A stretch of 64,000 bases of DNA from Methanobrevibacter gottschalkii DSM 11977 (GCF_003814835.1 NZ_RKRG01000001.1:62001-126000), one strand, 5' to 3'; positions 8,955 to 19,103 are shown, counted from the first letter of the stretch. A program made the numbers and translations. The notes: generated from the letters alone by a model not told the origin.

Positions 8955-11069
8955 TTATTTAAAATAATCATTTAAATCGGCTGAAAAAGTATTATCAATA
9001 GCATCTCTTCCAGAGTACCTGTCCTTAAGCTCCATGTTAATTAATTTCAAATCCTCATTATTAATCAGTAATCTTTCAAAAATAATTTTAGCATCTTTTT
9101 TTGAAACAATGGACTTATTAAATTCAAAATAATCCCAAGATTCTTCAAATGAATCCAACATCTCTTCACTTGAAAATTCGTCTTTCAATGATCTTAGATT
9201 ATTTATATTTTCAGAATTCAAATGTAAATAAAAATCATGATAAACCCCCCGTGAGTAGATCGGATTAATTGTTAAACAGAACCTTCTCATTTCCCATTTT
9301 AATGCATCATTTGGATTTTTATCTAATCCTGAAAATATTGCTTTAGATGAAAAACAATTTATTAAATAATCAAAATCTTTATTATTTTTAGCTATTTTTA
9401 TATGTTCATCAAGATATTTGGAAACAATTTCATTGAAATTTCCATCGTTAGACTCATAAAATCTGTAAAAATCATCAAAATCAAAATTTTTTAAAAATTC
9501 ATTGTATAGGCCAATCCAAGAATACTCATTTAAATAATCTTTACCTTTTCTGGTTAAAAATAATTTATCGGAGCTAAATTCACTAACAGAAATATCACTT
9601 TTACCAATTCTATCGATGAGTTCTTGTTTTCTTCCTGAAACCCTTAGCCCATTATCTCTTAAAATATCTTTCAAATCATTTACTGTTAAACTATAATTAG
9701 CAAAATCAGACCATGTTTCTTCAGTAATTTCATAAGTAACATATTCCTCTTCAAATAATAAATCATTGAATATCTCTTGAGGCAATTTTAAATTATTTAA
9801 AAAATAAAATGCCACTTCCAGATTATGATATTCATCAATAAATTTTAAAATTCTATATTGATCTAAATCATAACTTGTAGGATATTGTTTTCCATAATTA
9901 ATATCTTCAAGTTTATATTTTCTGCCAAATCTTTCATATAATCCGGACATAACAGATAACACATTGTCTTTATTGATAAATATTCCATCTTCAAAATTAT
10001 CATCATCTTCAAAATCAAAATCATTTTCATAAAATAGATTATAACCACAGATTGGACATGATTCATCTGTTAAATTTATAAAGTTACAACAATATGGACA
10101 TAAATTAGCACCGATTTCAAATATATTGAATGGATCGATTTGCGAATCCAAATCATTAATAAAAAAGTTTAAACGGGTTATAATTCCATCATCAGTAACT
10201 TCACCTCGTTCATATTCTTCTTTTAATATATTATTAATTTTTTTTGCTTTATCTTCTGAAATAATGCCATCATCAATAATGTCCTGCATATACTCTGAAA
10301 ATCCATCATCATTTCCTATGACTACATCAAATCCCAATTGAGATTTTGGCAATTCTTCTTTTAAATCAAACAGTATTTGAGTAAATTCATCAGAATTTTG
10401 TAAAAATAAATCTTTGATTTCATTAAAATAATTCTTATTTAAGGATTTACGTTCCCCATATTCTTTAAAATCATTTTTAAGCTCTTCATGATAATAAATA
10501 ATATTTTTACCAGGAGTTGAGATATCCTTAAGAAATAGACAGGAACGAATATCCAAATCATATATATTGGAAGACAATATTTGATCATCATTATCAAATT
10601 CCTCACTGGAATTAGACAAAATATTTTCACTTTTAAAATCAAAGCCAATGGCACTGGCTACAATATTTTCACTTAATTTAGATGCAAATCCATAATGAAT
10701 TAAAATCTCTACAAGATTCTTTGTTGGCTGTAAAATACTCAATGTATTGCCTGCTGAAAGGAGTACATTAATTTCTAATAAAAATAAAGAATTACCCCTA
10801 AATTCAGGTAAGATATAAACCTCATTTAAAACAAAACTAGTCAATGCATTTAATTCATAAAAAGCAAATCCAACAACTTTACTATCAAACAATATCTCTT
10901 TAAAAAGATCTCCTGAATTATTTTCTATTATGAATCCTTCATTTTGAATAGCCTCATAAATATATTTATAATCCTTTTTCAAAATAGACTCAACATCCAA
11001 AGAATCTGATAAATCATTATGTATAATTTTAGGCATATCATCCATTCTAATAATAAATTCTGTCGTCAT
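8955..11069 (-). CDS. Multidomain protein: GNAT-like N-terminus, zinc ribbon, SAP domain
   Basis: No named family covers this 704-residue protein. Residues about 55-135 look like a GNAT acetyltransferase core (VVGFAFYEL, then VYILPEFRGNSLFLLEINVL). Residues 324-341 hold a zinc ribbon (CPYC...CPIC). Residues about 459-493 form a SAP domain (LTVNDLKDILRDNGLRVSGR). The rest is acidic and rich in D, N, F and Y. The ribosome site AAGGGA precedes the ATG. SAP domains usually bind DNA, so a chromatin- or DNA-associated enzyme is possible, but that is inference. It sits between cobS and the cobZ-like gene with roughly 160-240 bp on each side, like an inserted accessory gene. Confidence 0.6.
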   Translation of the reverse strand: MTTEFIIRMDDMPKIIHNDLSDSLDVESILKKDYKYIYEAIQNEGFIIENNSGDLFKEILFDSKVVGFAFYELNALTSFVLNEVYILPEFRGNSLFLLEINVLLSAGNTLSILQPTKNLVEILIHYGFASKLSENIVASAIGFDFKSENILSNSSEEFDNDDQILSSNIYDLDIRSCLFLKDISTPGKNIIYYHEELKNDFKEYGERKSLNKNYFNEIKDLFLQNSDEFTQILFDLKEELPKSQLGFDVVIGNDDGFSEYMQDIIDDGIISEDKAKKINNILKEEYERGEVTDDGIITRLNFFINDLDSQIDPFNIFEIGANLCPYCCNFINLTDESCPICGYNLFYENDFDFEDDDNFEDGIFINKDNVLSVMSGLYERFGRKYKLEDINYGKQYPTSYDLDQYRILKFIDEYHNLEVAFYFLNNLKLPQEIFNDLLFEEEYVTYEITEETWSDFANYSLTVNDLKDILRDNGLRVSGRKQELIDRIGKSDISVSEFSSDKLFLTRKGKDYLNEYSWIGLYNEFLKNFDFDDFYRFYESNDGNFNEIVSKYLDEHIKIAKNNKDFDYLINCFSSKAIFSGLDKNPNDALKWEMRRFCLTINPIYSRGVYHDFYLHLNSENINNLRSLKDEFSSEEMLDSFEESWDYFEFNKSIVSKKDAKIIFERLLINNEDLKLINMELKDRYSGRDAIDNTFSADLNDYFK

Positions 11070-11231
11070 GAAAATTCCCTTATAATATGTATTATTTAAT
11101 AATTTAATAAAACAAGTAATAAAAAAGTTGTTATTACATTTTTACTTGAAAAATTTATAACATGTGCATTATGAATTTATAGTCATGGTTTAAAGAAATA
11201 AGAAAAATTGCAAATCATCTTACCAGAATAT

Positions 11232-12314
11232 TCATAACAATTCCTCAAATATTTTAGACATGCATCCCGCAATCAGACCTGCAAAAATATCATCGAGTAT
11301 GGGAGGCAATCCTGCAATAATTCCAGGTTTTGCTTCATGATATCTCTTAAAATTAAAAGTTGCTTTTGTTCCTGCAATCTGATTTGAAATAGCAAGACCC
11401 AATACTTCATCAGTATACAAGTAATCTGAATCATCATGTACATCAAATTCCCTTATGTGATTTCCAGTTAAATCCTGTTCCATCCTCATTCCAGCAATAA
11501 TTAGTGAAACAACATTAATATCAGTCAGTGATTTAAGAATTTGTGTTTCCATTTTATCTCTAAGTTCCTGAGTTATCTTCACCCCATTTGCAAGTTCCAT
11601 ACCAGTATCCACTAAATCTCCAATTAAAATTCCTTCAGATACCAAATAATCAAGAATTCCAAATGTTAATTCAAGATAACTAAATGCATCTTCCAAACTT
11701 ATTTCAACTGCATCTTCCATTTTTATTTTTAAATCATCCCAATCTATTTCTTCATATTCTGCATTATTAATATCTAAATCTTGACTTTCAGATACATTAA
11801 TGTTGGATAAAACTGCTAAAAAGTCATTTGTATTGATTATATTTTGAATATGTGCCGGTAAACACATATTAGCCAGTACCTTTGCTTTAGTATTAGTCAC
11901 TATTTTAAATATTTTAAGCAAATCTTTTGGAGAAACTACACTATCAATGTAAATTATATGACTTAAATTAATTCTTGCATCAAAAAAACCTTTTGGAGAA
12001 TTTGCTACTTTTAAATATTCAGTGAAATCTTCAATAACAACATCATTTGCCATGAATGTAAAAATAGTTAAATCATCATAATTATTTTGAAAATAATCAA
12101 TAGAATCTGAAGCCTGAGCAATATAAGAACCTTTGGATTGATTAAATGCCTCAGCTTTTTTTGCAGTGGCTTTAAACTCATCTTTTGCTTTTACAACATT
12201 GACATTTTCTACAATATCAATCCCATCACTTACTGTAAAATCACTTAATGCTAAGAAATGATTCGGATTATTTATACAAATTCCATAATCCTTTTTAGTG
12301 ATATTTAACTCCAT
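11232..12314 (-). CDS. CobZ/PgpA-family phosphatase domain protein with extra N-terminal domain
   Basis: The C-terminal ~160 of 360 residues match the PgpA/CobZ fold ([20 protein letters not shown], then [13 protein letters not shown]). In Methanosarcina mazei CobZ is an alpha-ribazole-5'-phosphate phosphatase, and the nearby cobS supports that role here. PgpA-type phosphatidylglycerophosphatase activity is the alternative. The N-terminal ~180 residues (with [21 protein letters not shown]) do not look like CbiZ, the partner in the known CbiS fusion, and I do not recognise them. It is divergent from larC across 65 bp. Confidence 0.65.
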   Translation of the reverse strand: MELNITKKDYGICINNPNHFLALSDFTVSDGIDIVENVNVVKAKDEFKATAKKAEAFNQSKGSYIAQASDSIDYFQNNYDDLTIFTFMANDVVIEDFTEYLKVANSPKGFFDARINLSHIIYIDSVVSPKDLLKIFKIVTNTKAKVLANMCLPAHIQNIINTNDFLAVLSNINVSESQDLDINNAEYEEIDWDDLKIKMEDAVEISLEDAFSYLELTFGILDYLVSEGILIGDLVDTGMELANGVKITQELRDKMETQILKSLTDINVVSLIIAGMRMEQDLTGNHIREFDVHDDSDYLYTDEVLGLAISNQIAGTKATFNFKRYHEAKPGIIAGLPPILDDIFAGLIAGCMSKIFEELL

Positions 12315-12379
12315 GTAGATAATATATATTAATTATTTAATTTAAATTTATATTAATAACATTAAAAGGACTTTTTATT
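12315..12379. promoter_or_regulatory. Compact divergent promoter, cobZ-like / larC
   Basis: Only 65 bp separate the two start codons. The stretch is almost pure A/T with overlapping TATA-like sequences on both strands, and AAAAGGA stands before the larC ATG. Opposing transcription from so short a spacer means the two promoters probably interfere with each other or share a regulator. Confidence 0.45.
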
Positions 12380-13549
12380 ATGGCAATTATTATTGATCCT
12401 CAAGTAAGCGGAATTGCAGGAAACATGTTAATAGGAGCGTTTGTGGATTTAGGTGCAGATGCAAACAAACTAAAAGAAGTTATGGAAAAATCCGCAGAAT
12501 GTTTTGGAAAAGTTGAAGTTACATTTAAAAAAATAAATAAAAAAGGAATTTCATCTACATATTGTCATGTTGAAATGCTTGAACATAAACATTCCATTTG
12601 TTATCCGAAGTTTATTGAAAAAATTAAAAAATTAGACTTAGATAAAAAAGTTAAAGAAACCTCAATCAAAGTATTTGAAAGAATAGCTATTGCAGAAAGT
12701 AAAATTCATGGAAAAACTTTAGATAGTGTCCATTTTCATGAAGTAGGTGCAAGTGATGCAGTAGCCGATGTTATAGGATCCATTTATGCATATTATAGTT
12801 TAAATTTAGATAATCAAAAAATAATCGGCCTCCCAATAGCTGTTGGAGGGGGAAGAGTTGAAACTGCACATGGAATTATACCAGTTCCAGCACCTGCAGT
12901 AGTGGAGGTCTTAAAAAATGCAAAAATGATTGGTGGACCAGTTGACAGTGAACTTGCAACACCAACAGGAGCTGCAGTTTATATGGAGATTTGTGATGAA
13001 ATAAAAGAATTCATACCATTAATTAAAGCTAAAAAAACAGGTTATGGAGCTGGAAAGAAAGATTTTGACCACCCTAATGTTTTAAGAATCATTGAAAGTT
13101 CAGATATTGCTGAAAGTGATAAAATTGATGTTATTGAAACAAATATGGATCATTTGACCGGTGAAGAAATTGGATACTTATTTGATAAACTCCTAGACAT
13201 TGGTGCAAGAGATGTTTCAGTTACTCCAATAATAATGAAAAAGAACAGACCCGGCAATTTACTTAAAGTGATTTCTAGAAAAGAAAATAGGGAAAAAGTT
13301 ATTGAAGCAATATTTAAAGAAACTGGAAGTTTAGGTATCCGAATAGCTCCAAATATGCACAGAGGAATTTCAAAAAGAGAATTTAGCAAACAAATATTCA
13401 ACATAAATGATAAAGATTATGAAGTGACATTTAAAATAGGTTATTTAAACGGTGAAATAATCTCTAAACGGCCAGAATATGAAGACCTGAAAAAGATAGC
13501 TCAGGATAGCGGATTACCGCTTAAAAAAATAAGTGAGATGATTAGATGA
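12380..13549 (+). CDS. larC: LarC-type nickel-insertion protein
   Basis: 389 residues of the LarC (formerly DUF111) family. Typical segments are SGIAGNMLIGAFVDLGA, HFHEVGASDAVADVIGS (His/Asp cluster), GGGRVETAHGIIPVPAPA and ELATPTGAA. In lactobacilli LarC inserts nickel into the pincer cofactor of lactate racemase; in methanogens without LarA its role may concern nickel handling more widely (inference). It overlaps queC by 4 bp (ATGA), so translation is coupled. Confidence 0.9.
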   Translation: MAIIIDPQVSGIAGNMLIGAFVDLGADANKLKEVMEKSAECFGKVEVTFKKINKKGISSTYCHVEMLEHKHSICYPKFIEKIKKLDLDKKVKETSIKVFERIAIAESKIHGKTLDSVHFHEVGASDAVADVIGSIYAYYSLNLDNQKIIGLPIAVGGGRVETAHGIIPVPAPAVVEVLKNAKMIGGPVDSELATPTGAAVYMEICDEIKEFIPLIKAKKTGYGAGKKDFDHPNVLRIIESSDIAESDKIDVIETNMDHLTGEEIGYLFDKLLDIGARDVSVTPIIMKKNRPGNLLKVISRKENREKVIEAIFKETGSLGIRIAPNMHRGISKREFSKQIFNINDKDYEVTFKIGYLNGEIISKRPEYEDLKKIAQDSGLPLKKISEMIR

Positions 13550-14223
13550 AAAAGGCTATTTCAATTTTTTCCGGGGGCCTTGACTGTACTGTTGCAACAA
13601 GCGTTTTTAGTAAAAGCCATAAAATTCATGCAATAACTTTTAATTATGGTCAAAAAGCATTCAAAAGAGAATTAAAAGCATCAAAAGAAATTTGCAAGAA
13701 GATGGATTGGACTCATGAAGTAATTGACCTCCCATGGCTAGCAAATATCAGTAATTCTAGCCTGAATACCAATGAAAAAATCCCAGAACTTTCTGCTGAA
13801 GATTTAGATAACTTAAAAATAAGTCAAGAAAGTGCCAGTAGTGTTTGGGTTCCAGCAAGAAACACTGTTTTTACATCAATTGCATTGTCTTATGCTGAAA
13901 GTATTGGTGCAAGTTCAATAATTGTTGGTTGGAATGGTGAAGAGGGAGCAACATTTCCAGATAACTCAAAAGGATATATGAAAAAATTTAATGAACTGAT
14001 CAAAGAAGGTTCACCTGAAAATATTAGAATTGAAGCACCATTAATTGATTTAGATAAAGAAGAAATTGTTAAATTAGGAGTTGAATATGATGCTCCAATG
14101 GAATTAAGTTATTCTTGCTACAAAGGCAAGAAAAAGCAATGCGGTATTTGCGAAAGTTGCATGAGACGGAAACGAGCATTCAAAAATTTAGGTATAAAAG
14201 ATAAAAGTGAATATGAAAATTAA
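13546..14223 (+). CDS. queC: 7-cyano-7-deazaguanine synthase
   Basis: 225 residues with the PP-loop SGGLDCTV near the N-terminus, VPARNTVFTSIALSYAE and GWNGEEGATFPDN, and a C-terminal zinc site (C then CGIC and CESC pattern in CYKGKKKQCGICESC). QueC makes preQ0, the precursor of archaeosine at position 15 of archaeal tRNAs. The start overlaps the larC stop. About 205 bp of featureless AT-rich sequence follow before the M48 gene. Confidence 0.94.
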   Translation: MKKAISIFSGGLDCTVATSVFSKSHKIHAITFNYGQKAFKRELKASKEICKKMDWTHEVIDLPWLANISNSSLNTNEKIPELSAEDLDNLKISQESASSVWVPARNTVFTSIALSYAESIGASSIIVGWNGEEGATFPDNSKGYMKKFNELIKEGSPENIRIEAPLIDLDKEEIVKLGVEYDAPMELSYSCYKGKKKQCGICESCMRRKRAFKNLGIKDKSEYEN

Positions 14224-14428
14224 TCATGTTTTCTTAAATCCTTTTTTCAAACCTCATTATCCAAATAATACCACCTCTTGAAAATTCAACAGCTCTTTAC
14301 ATAGAATTGAAGAAATAATCAAATTCTGCACTAATTATAATTTATTATTAACTTACACACGATATCAGTATAAGGAATAGATATTTTGATCAGATTATAT
14401 ACACAATATAACAAACTGGAAAATAAAA

Positions 14429-15427
14429 TCAAAGTTTAAATCCGCAATTAATACAAAATACATCATTATTTCCAACTGCTGATCCGCAATTTGGACATCT
14501 TAATCCAACATCAAGCTTGGTTCCAGAAGATGTGCAAAATTTAGCATCAATATCAACAGGATTTCCGCAATTTGAACAAAAACCCCCCTCAGAAGAAACA
14601 GATTTAACATTAGTTTGATTAACATCACCAATTACTGGTTTTGAATAAAAATCATTATCGTTTGCTATTTCTACAATCAATTGCTGCATAGTAGCTATTC
14701 TTTTTGAATCTGCAGGATGTGTTGAAAAGAAATCATGTTCATTAGAATTTTGCATTGACATATCCCTCCAAAATGCAGGAATGCGAGAGACATCATAACC
14801 TGCCCAATGAATAATCATCATGCCCAATCTGTCAGCTTCAAGTTCCTGGTCCCTTCCCCAAGAATTCATTAAGAGAAACTGAGACCCAATGCTTGCAACA
14901 TTAGTGGCTGCTCTTGTTAGACTGCCAAGTTCACCTAAACCAAAAAAATCCATTGCAATACTACCAATCCATGCTGCAGAAGTTATTGCATTTTGAGTAT
15001 TTTGAGCACTGATTCTGGTTCTAGCATGATCAAGAAGTGCATGAGCCATTTCATGACCCAGAATAAAAGCAATTTTTTCTTCAGTATTTGCAACTGAAAG
15101 AATACCTGAAAACATTACAATTTTACCCCCAGGCATGCAAAAAGCATTTACAGCATTATCTCCAACCAAATGAACATCCCAATCATAGTAATCTTCAACA
15201 TAATCAAGCCTACCAATTTCAGACAAATAACTGTTGACTGCATTGATTAAATTTAAAGCAACATTAATGACAATTTGACCATTTTGAGTATTATCCAAGA
15301 GTTGTACTTGATCAATCATTGAATAATATTCCTTGTATGATTCCTTGAGGAATTTATCATCATTAATTTTATCATAATGTTTTCTACCAGTGAATGGATT
15401 TATTTCACTTCTATCCTCTTTTGCCAT
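14429..15427 (-). CDS. M48-family zinc metalloprotease with C-terminal zinc ribbons
   Basis: 332 residues. The active site GHEMAHALLDH (HExxH at 125-129) and the later ELEADRLGM (third metal ligand Glu) define an M48 peptidase related to bacterial YggG/BepA. There is no signal peptide or clear membrane span except a weak hydrophobic stretch near residue 155, so it is probably cytosolic. The C-terminus carries two zinc-ribbon units: the last is complete (CPNCG...CINCG), the first is degenerate (CSNCG...CTSSG, Ser where Cys is expected). Substrate unknown. Confidence 0.87.
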   Translation of the reverse strand: MAKEDRSEINPFTGRKHYDKINDDKFLKESYKEYYSMIDQVQLLDNTQNGQIVINVALNLINAVNSYLSEIGRLDYVEDYYDWDVHLVGDNAVNAFCMPGGKIVMFSGILSVANTEEKIAFILGHEMAHALLDHARTRISAQNTQNAITSAAWIGSIAMDFFGLGELGSLTRAATNVASIGSQFLLMNSWGRDQELEADRLGMMIIHWAGYDVSRIPAFWRDMSMQNSNEHDFFSTHPADSKRIATMQQLIVEIANDNDFYSKPVIGDVNQTNVKSVSSEGGFCSNCGNPVDIDAKFCTSSGTKLDVGLRCPNCGSAVGNNDVFCINCGFKL

Positions 15428-15744
15428 AATTAGTATTATAGAAACATTATATTTAAATTGTGTTTAAAAATTAATAAAAAAATAAAAAAGTGACTGGAAG
15501 ATTTAAATTAAAATTTTAATCACATAATATACGGAATATGCAAATCCATTGAAAGATGTTCATAATCATCCATTATGTGTTTTTTCAAAAAAATTACAGC
15601 TAGCTGCTATTTATTATTGTCTCAGTAAAAAACATTAAAATTGAAATAAAAGGAAAAAAGGTTTTTATATGAAATATAAAGATAGAATAGTTGTTGAAAC
15701 TATTTTCAAAAAAGAAAGAATAGTTTTAAAATAGTCTATGCTGA
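15428..15744. other. Intergenic stretch with nested inverted repeats and one tiny open frame
   Basis: 317 bp between the M48 and flavin-reductase genes, which both run leftward. The left part is AT-rich and should hold the M48 promoter. Near 15685-15735 there are inverted repeats: ATAGTT-GTTG-AACTAT and CTATTTT...AAAATAG. They may form the trailer of the flavin-reductase transcript or of a rightward tiny gene (see 15669). Nothing else is recognisable. Confidence 0.4.
15669..15734 (+). CDS. Possible 21-residue peptide
   Basis: An ATG with AAGG upstream (AAAGGAAAAAAGG) opens a 21-codon frame ending in TAG. The peptide is basic and nearly repeats itself (DRIV...ERIV). The frame coincides with the inverted repeats at 15685-15735, so the coding appearance may be accidental. 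No homologue is known to me. Reported only because it has a ribosome site and sits in an otherwise empty gap. Confidence 0.15.
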   Translation: MKYKDRIVVETIFKKERIVLK

Positions 15745-16743
15745 TTAAAATTTAAAACAAGTACTAGTTTTTTTAGAATAGCAATTGTTACAACTTTGAC
15801 AAACTGATACTCCCTCACCATTAGCTTTCCAGTCTGCTAAAAAGTCTGCTTGAGCAACAAAGGGTTTGGACATTGAAATATACTCAACAGTCGAACTATT
15901 TAAAACATCATTTATTGTTTTCATATCTCTAAGAGATCCCCCTAAAACAACAGGAATATCAACTGCATCAATTAATTTTTCAACATAAACTAAAAAAGGA
16001 TGTTTTTCACCTTTATCATAAATTTGTGAAATTGTACGTGCAGTAAGTTGAATACTATCAGCACCTGCTTTTTCAAGTTCTTTTGCAATTGCAATACTTT
16101 CATCGGCAGTCATTCCATCTTTTCTTGCATCCCACGGATTAATCCTACAACTAACATGGATATCCATGGTCTTTTTAATAACTTTAATTATTTCAGCAGA
16201 AATTCTGACACGATTTTCAGTATTCCCACCATATTTATCATCTCTTTGATTGAAATAAGGGTTCATAAATCTTGAAAGATAAAAATTATTCCCCATGTTA
16301 ATTTGGATTCCATCAAATCCTGCAAATGAGAATTTTTTAGCTGCCATAATTACTTCAGCCTGCAATTTCCTAATGCCCTCTTGAGCAATATCATTAGCTT
16401 CTACCTTTTGATTTTCACCGTCATCATAATAAAAGAATGCAAGTTGACCAAAAATTGGAACATCATATTTATGAGCAATATCAGTGACCATTTGATAATC
16501 CTTAATGAACCCCCTGTAGTTCATATTGGTTGAATAAGGGTAAAATCTATCTTTATGGTCAAGTGCGAACATTTCAGAGACAATTAACCCTGTACCACTA
16601 CTTGCAATCTTTTCATATCTATCATAAATATCAGGTGTTAAAAATCCTCCTTCGGAAGTTTCAGTTTCCCAAGTACCTGTTCTAACTATACGACTGTTAA
16701 GTTTTAAATCTCCAAATTGAACATTATCGAAAATATCTTTCAT
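15745..16743 (-). CDS. NADH:flavin oxidoreductase, old yellow enzyme family
   Basis: A 332-residue TIM-barrel flavoprotein. Typical features are LNSRIVRTGTWE at the N-terminus, FDGIQINMGNNFYLSRFMNP with RDDKYGGNTENR, and GGSLRD near the FMN phosphate site. It ends with a short Cys-rich tail (CQSCNNC...C) that recalls the iron-sulfur motif of the larger 2,4-dienoyl-CoA-reductase-type members, but no FAD/NAD domain follows. It probably reduces an electrophilic or enone substrate; the true substrate is unknown. Confidence 0.85.
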   Translation of the reverse strand: MKDIFDNVQFGDLKLNSRIVRTGTWETETSEGGFLTPDIYDRYEKIASSGTGLIVSEMFALDHKDRFYPYSTNMNYRGFIKDYQMVTDIAHKYDVPIFGQLAFFYYDDGENQKVEANDIAQEGIRKLQAEVIMAAKKFSFAGFDGIQINMGNNFYLSRFMNPYFNQRDDKYGGNTENRVRISAEIIKVIKKTMDIHVSCRINPWDARKDGMTADESIAIAKELEKAGADSIQLTARTISQIYDKGEKHPFLVYVEKLIDAVDIPVVLGGSLRDMKTINDVLNSSTVEYISMSKPFVAQADFLADWKANGEGVSVCQSCNNCYSKKTSTCFKF

Positions 16744-16894
16744 ATTATCACGACTTAATAAAATATCATTATATTATTTAAAATACTCATTAATATACTT
16801 TAAGAAAACAAACAAAATAATGACTATAATTGTACAAAGTTATATTAATATGAAAGATTAAAATATATACAATTAAATTAATGGAGGGAAAAAT

Positions 16895-17110
16895 ATGGTG
16901 AATCCAATTATTGCAGCAATTATCTCCTTTTTCTTACCAGGTATTGGTCAGATAATACAAGGTGCAGATGTTAAAAAAGGAATAATAATGTTTGTTATTG
17001 CTATCATTTTAGGTTGGTTATTAGTAAACTTCCTTGGTAGTTTAGGAAACATTATATATTGTATTTATGCACTTTATGCAGCATACGATGCATATAAAAT
17101 AGAAGCATAA
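16895..17110 (+). CDS. Small membrane protein, TM2-like
   Basis: 71 residues with two or three membrane segments: NPIIAAIISFFLPGIGQII, then IIMFVIAIILGWLLVNF and a last segment ending in YDAYKIEA. The PGIGQ loop and the basic ADVKKG turn resemble the TM2 domain group. A strong GGAGGG site lies 6-7 bp before the ATG and a TATA-like AAATATATACAA precedes it. It is a monocistronic gene. Function unknown. Confidence 0.7.
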   Translation: MVNPIIAAIISFFLPGIGQIIQGADVKKGIIMFVIAIILGWLLVNFLGSLGNIIYCIYALYAAYDAYKIEA

Positions 17111-17222
17111 TATTATTTTATTTAATATAAAAATGGTTTAAATATATTATTTAAACCTATTATTTTTTTAAATTTTAATTTTCAAGCAAAAGTTGAATCT
17201 AAAAAAATAGAAAATAGGCAAT

Positions 17223-18938
17223 CTATTTGATTACCATTAAAGTGTCACCGGCATTAACTGCATCACCAGGTTCTACAAAGATTTCTTCCACAACACCATC
17301 AACTTCAGATTGAATGTCGTTCTCCATCTTCATAGCTTCAATAACACATATGGTGGATCCTTTTGTTACCTTATCCCCAACATTAACTTTAAGTTTAATT
17401 ACCATACCATTCATTGATGAAGTAACTCCTCCTTCAACCGGATGGAAATTACCATTATCTGCCTCTTCAATTTCCATAAATCCTGTAGGCATGATTTTGA
17501 CTTCATACATATCTCCATCAACTTCAACATTATATTGGGTTGGAATTCCAATAGCCTCATCTTCACTGAATGCATGAGGTGCTTTAAGTTCTTCTTCTAC
17601 AGTCTCTCCTTTAAGGAATTTCGGAGCTATTGGTGGATATAATGCATAAGTTAATGCATCTTCATCGGATTTAACAAATCCTTTTTCTTTACCGTCTGCT
17701 TTGATTTTATCAAATTCCGGCTCAAGTAAATCAGCAGGTCTGCATGAAATAATCTCTTCATCCCCTAAAATCTTTTTAGATAATTTTTCATCAACAGGTG
17801 CTGGTGGTTTACCGTACATTCCTTTCATGTAATCTTTAACTTCATTAGATACTGTTTTGTATCTTTCCCCACCTAAAACATTCATTACAGATTGAATACC
17901 AACAATTTGACTTGTTGGAGTTACAAGAGGAGGATATCCCATATCTTTTCTAACACGAGGCATTTCATCCAATACATCATTATACCTGTCAAGTGCATTT
18001 TGTTCTTTAAGTTGGGAAATAAGATTTGAAAGCATTCCTCCCGGAATTTGATATAATAATACATCAGCATCAATACTTGTAGAGATAGGATCTAAAATTC
18101 CTAAATATTTTTCTTTAATGTCTTCAAAGTATTCTTTAATAGAAGCCAATAATTTTAAATCAAGCCCAGTATCAAATTCGGTTCCTTGTAAAGCTGCAAC
18201 CATACTTTCTGTTGGTGGTTGACTTGTTCCCCATGCGAGAGGTGAAATGGCAGTGTCTAAAATATCAACACCCGCTTGGCATGCTGCATAATAACTAATT
18301 GGAGTCATACCACTAGTACAATGACAATGCAAATCAACAAGCAAATCAGTTTCTTCTTTTAACTTTGATACCAATTCATAAGCAGCTGCAGGAGTTATCA
18401 AACCAGCCATATCTTTAACTGCAACAGAATCACAATCAAGAGCTTCAAGATGTTTAGCCAAATCTACAAAACCATCTATAGTGTGAACTGGACTTATAGT
18501 ATAACTAATTGTACCCTGTACATGCGCACCTTGATCTTTAGCAACAGTTATCGCTTTTTCCATGTTTCTAACATCGTTTAAAGCATCAAATACTCTAAAA
18601 ATATCTACACCATTTTCGTAGGATTTTTCTACAAATTTTGTTACAATATCATCAGGATAATGCTTATAACCCACTAAATTTTGCCCTCTTAACAGCATTT
18701 GAATAGGAGTTTTCTTAAATTCAGATTTTAGTTGTCTCAATCTTTCCCATGGATCTTCATTTAAATATCTAATACAAGTATCAAAAGTAGCCCCACCCCA
18801 AGCTTCTACTGAAAAATAACCTACTTTATCCATTTCTTTAGCAACAGGAATCATGTCTCTGGTTCTCATTCTAGTTGCAAGCAGAGATTGGTGAGCATCA
18901 CGAAGTGCTGTTTCTGTAAATCTTACTTTTGCCATCAT
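17223..18938 (-). CDS. pycB: Pyruvate carboxylase, subunit B (carboxyltransferase and biotin carrier)
   Basis: 571 residues. The N-terminal TIM barrel has RFTETALRDAHQSLLATRMR and the metal-site HCHCTSG, as in oxaloacetate decarboxylase/PycB. The C-terminal biotinyl domain carries EAMKMEND with the biotinylated lysine about 35 residues from the end. With subunit A, encoded elsewhere, it makes oxaloacetate, the entry point to the reductive TCA genes at the left of this window. GAGGTG stands before two adjacent ATG codons; the second (MAKVRF) has slightly better spacing. Confidence 0.94.
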   Translation of the reverse strand: MMAKVRFTETALRDAHQSLLATRMRTRDMIPVAKEMDKVGYFSVEAWGGATFDTCIRYLNEDPWERLRQLKSEFKKTPIQMLLRGQNLVGYKHYPDDIVTKFVEKSYENGVDIFRVFDALNDVRNMEKAITVAKDQGAHVQGTISYTISPVHTIDGFVDLAKHLEALDCDSVAVKDMAGLITPAAAYELVSKLKEETDLLVDLHCHCTSGMTPISYYAACQAGVDILDTAISPLAWGTSQPPTESMVAALQGTEFDTGLDLKLLASIKEYFEDIKEKYLGILDPISTSIDADVLLYQIPGGMLSNLISQLKEQNALDRYNDVLDEMPRVRKDMGYPPLVTPTSQIVGIQSVMNVLGGERYKTVSNEVKDYMKGMYGKPPAPVDEKLSKKILGDEEIISCRPADLLEPEFDKIKADGKEKGFVKSDEDALTYALYPPIAPKFLKGETVEEELKAPHAFSEDEAIGIPTQYNVEVDGDMYEVKIMPTGFMEIEEADNGNFHPVEGGVTSSMNGMVIKLKVNVGDKVTKGSTICVIEAMKMENDIQSEVDGVVEEIFVEPGDAVNAGDTLMVIK

Positions 18939-19103
18939 TTACACCTCTTTAATATTATTATTTATAAATAATCATAAAATATCCAACTATCATATATATT
19001 TTTTGTATTATATAAAAATATGCAAAATCTCCCTATAAACCAGCAATTCAAAGAGATTTTAGAAAAAAAGTTTCAAAAAATAAAAAAATAAAAAATTGAA
19101 AAA

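Noticed and set aside
14224-14428. Gap after queC examined for tRNA or small RNA genes
   Set aside because: No T-loop GTTCRAATC-like sequence or stable stem; only AT-rich sequence.
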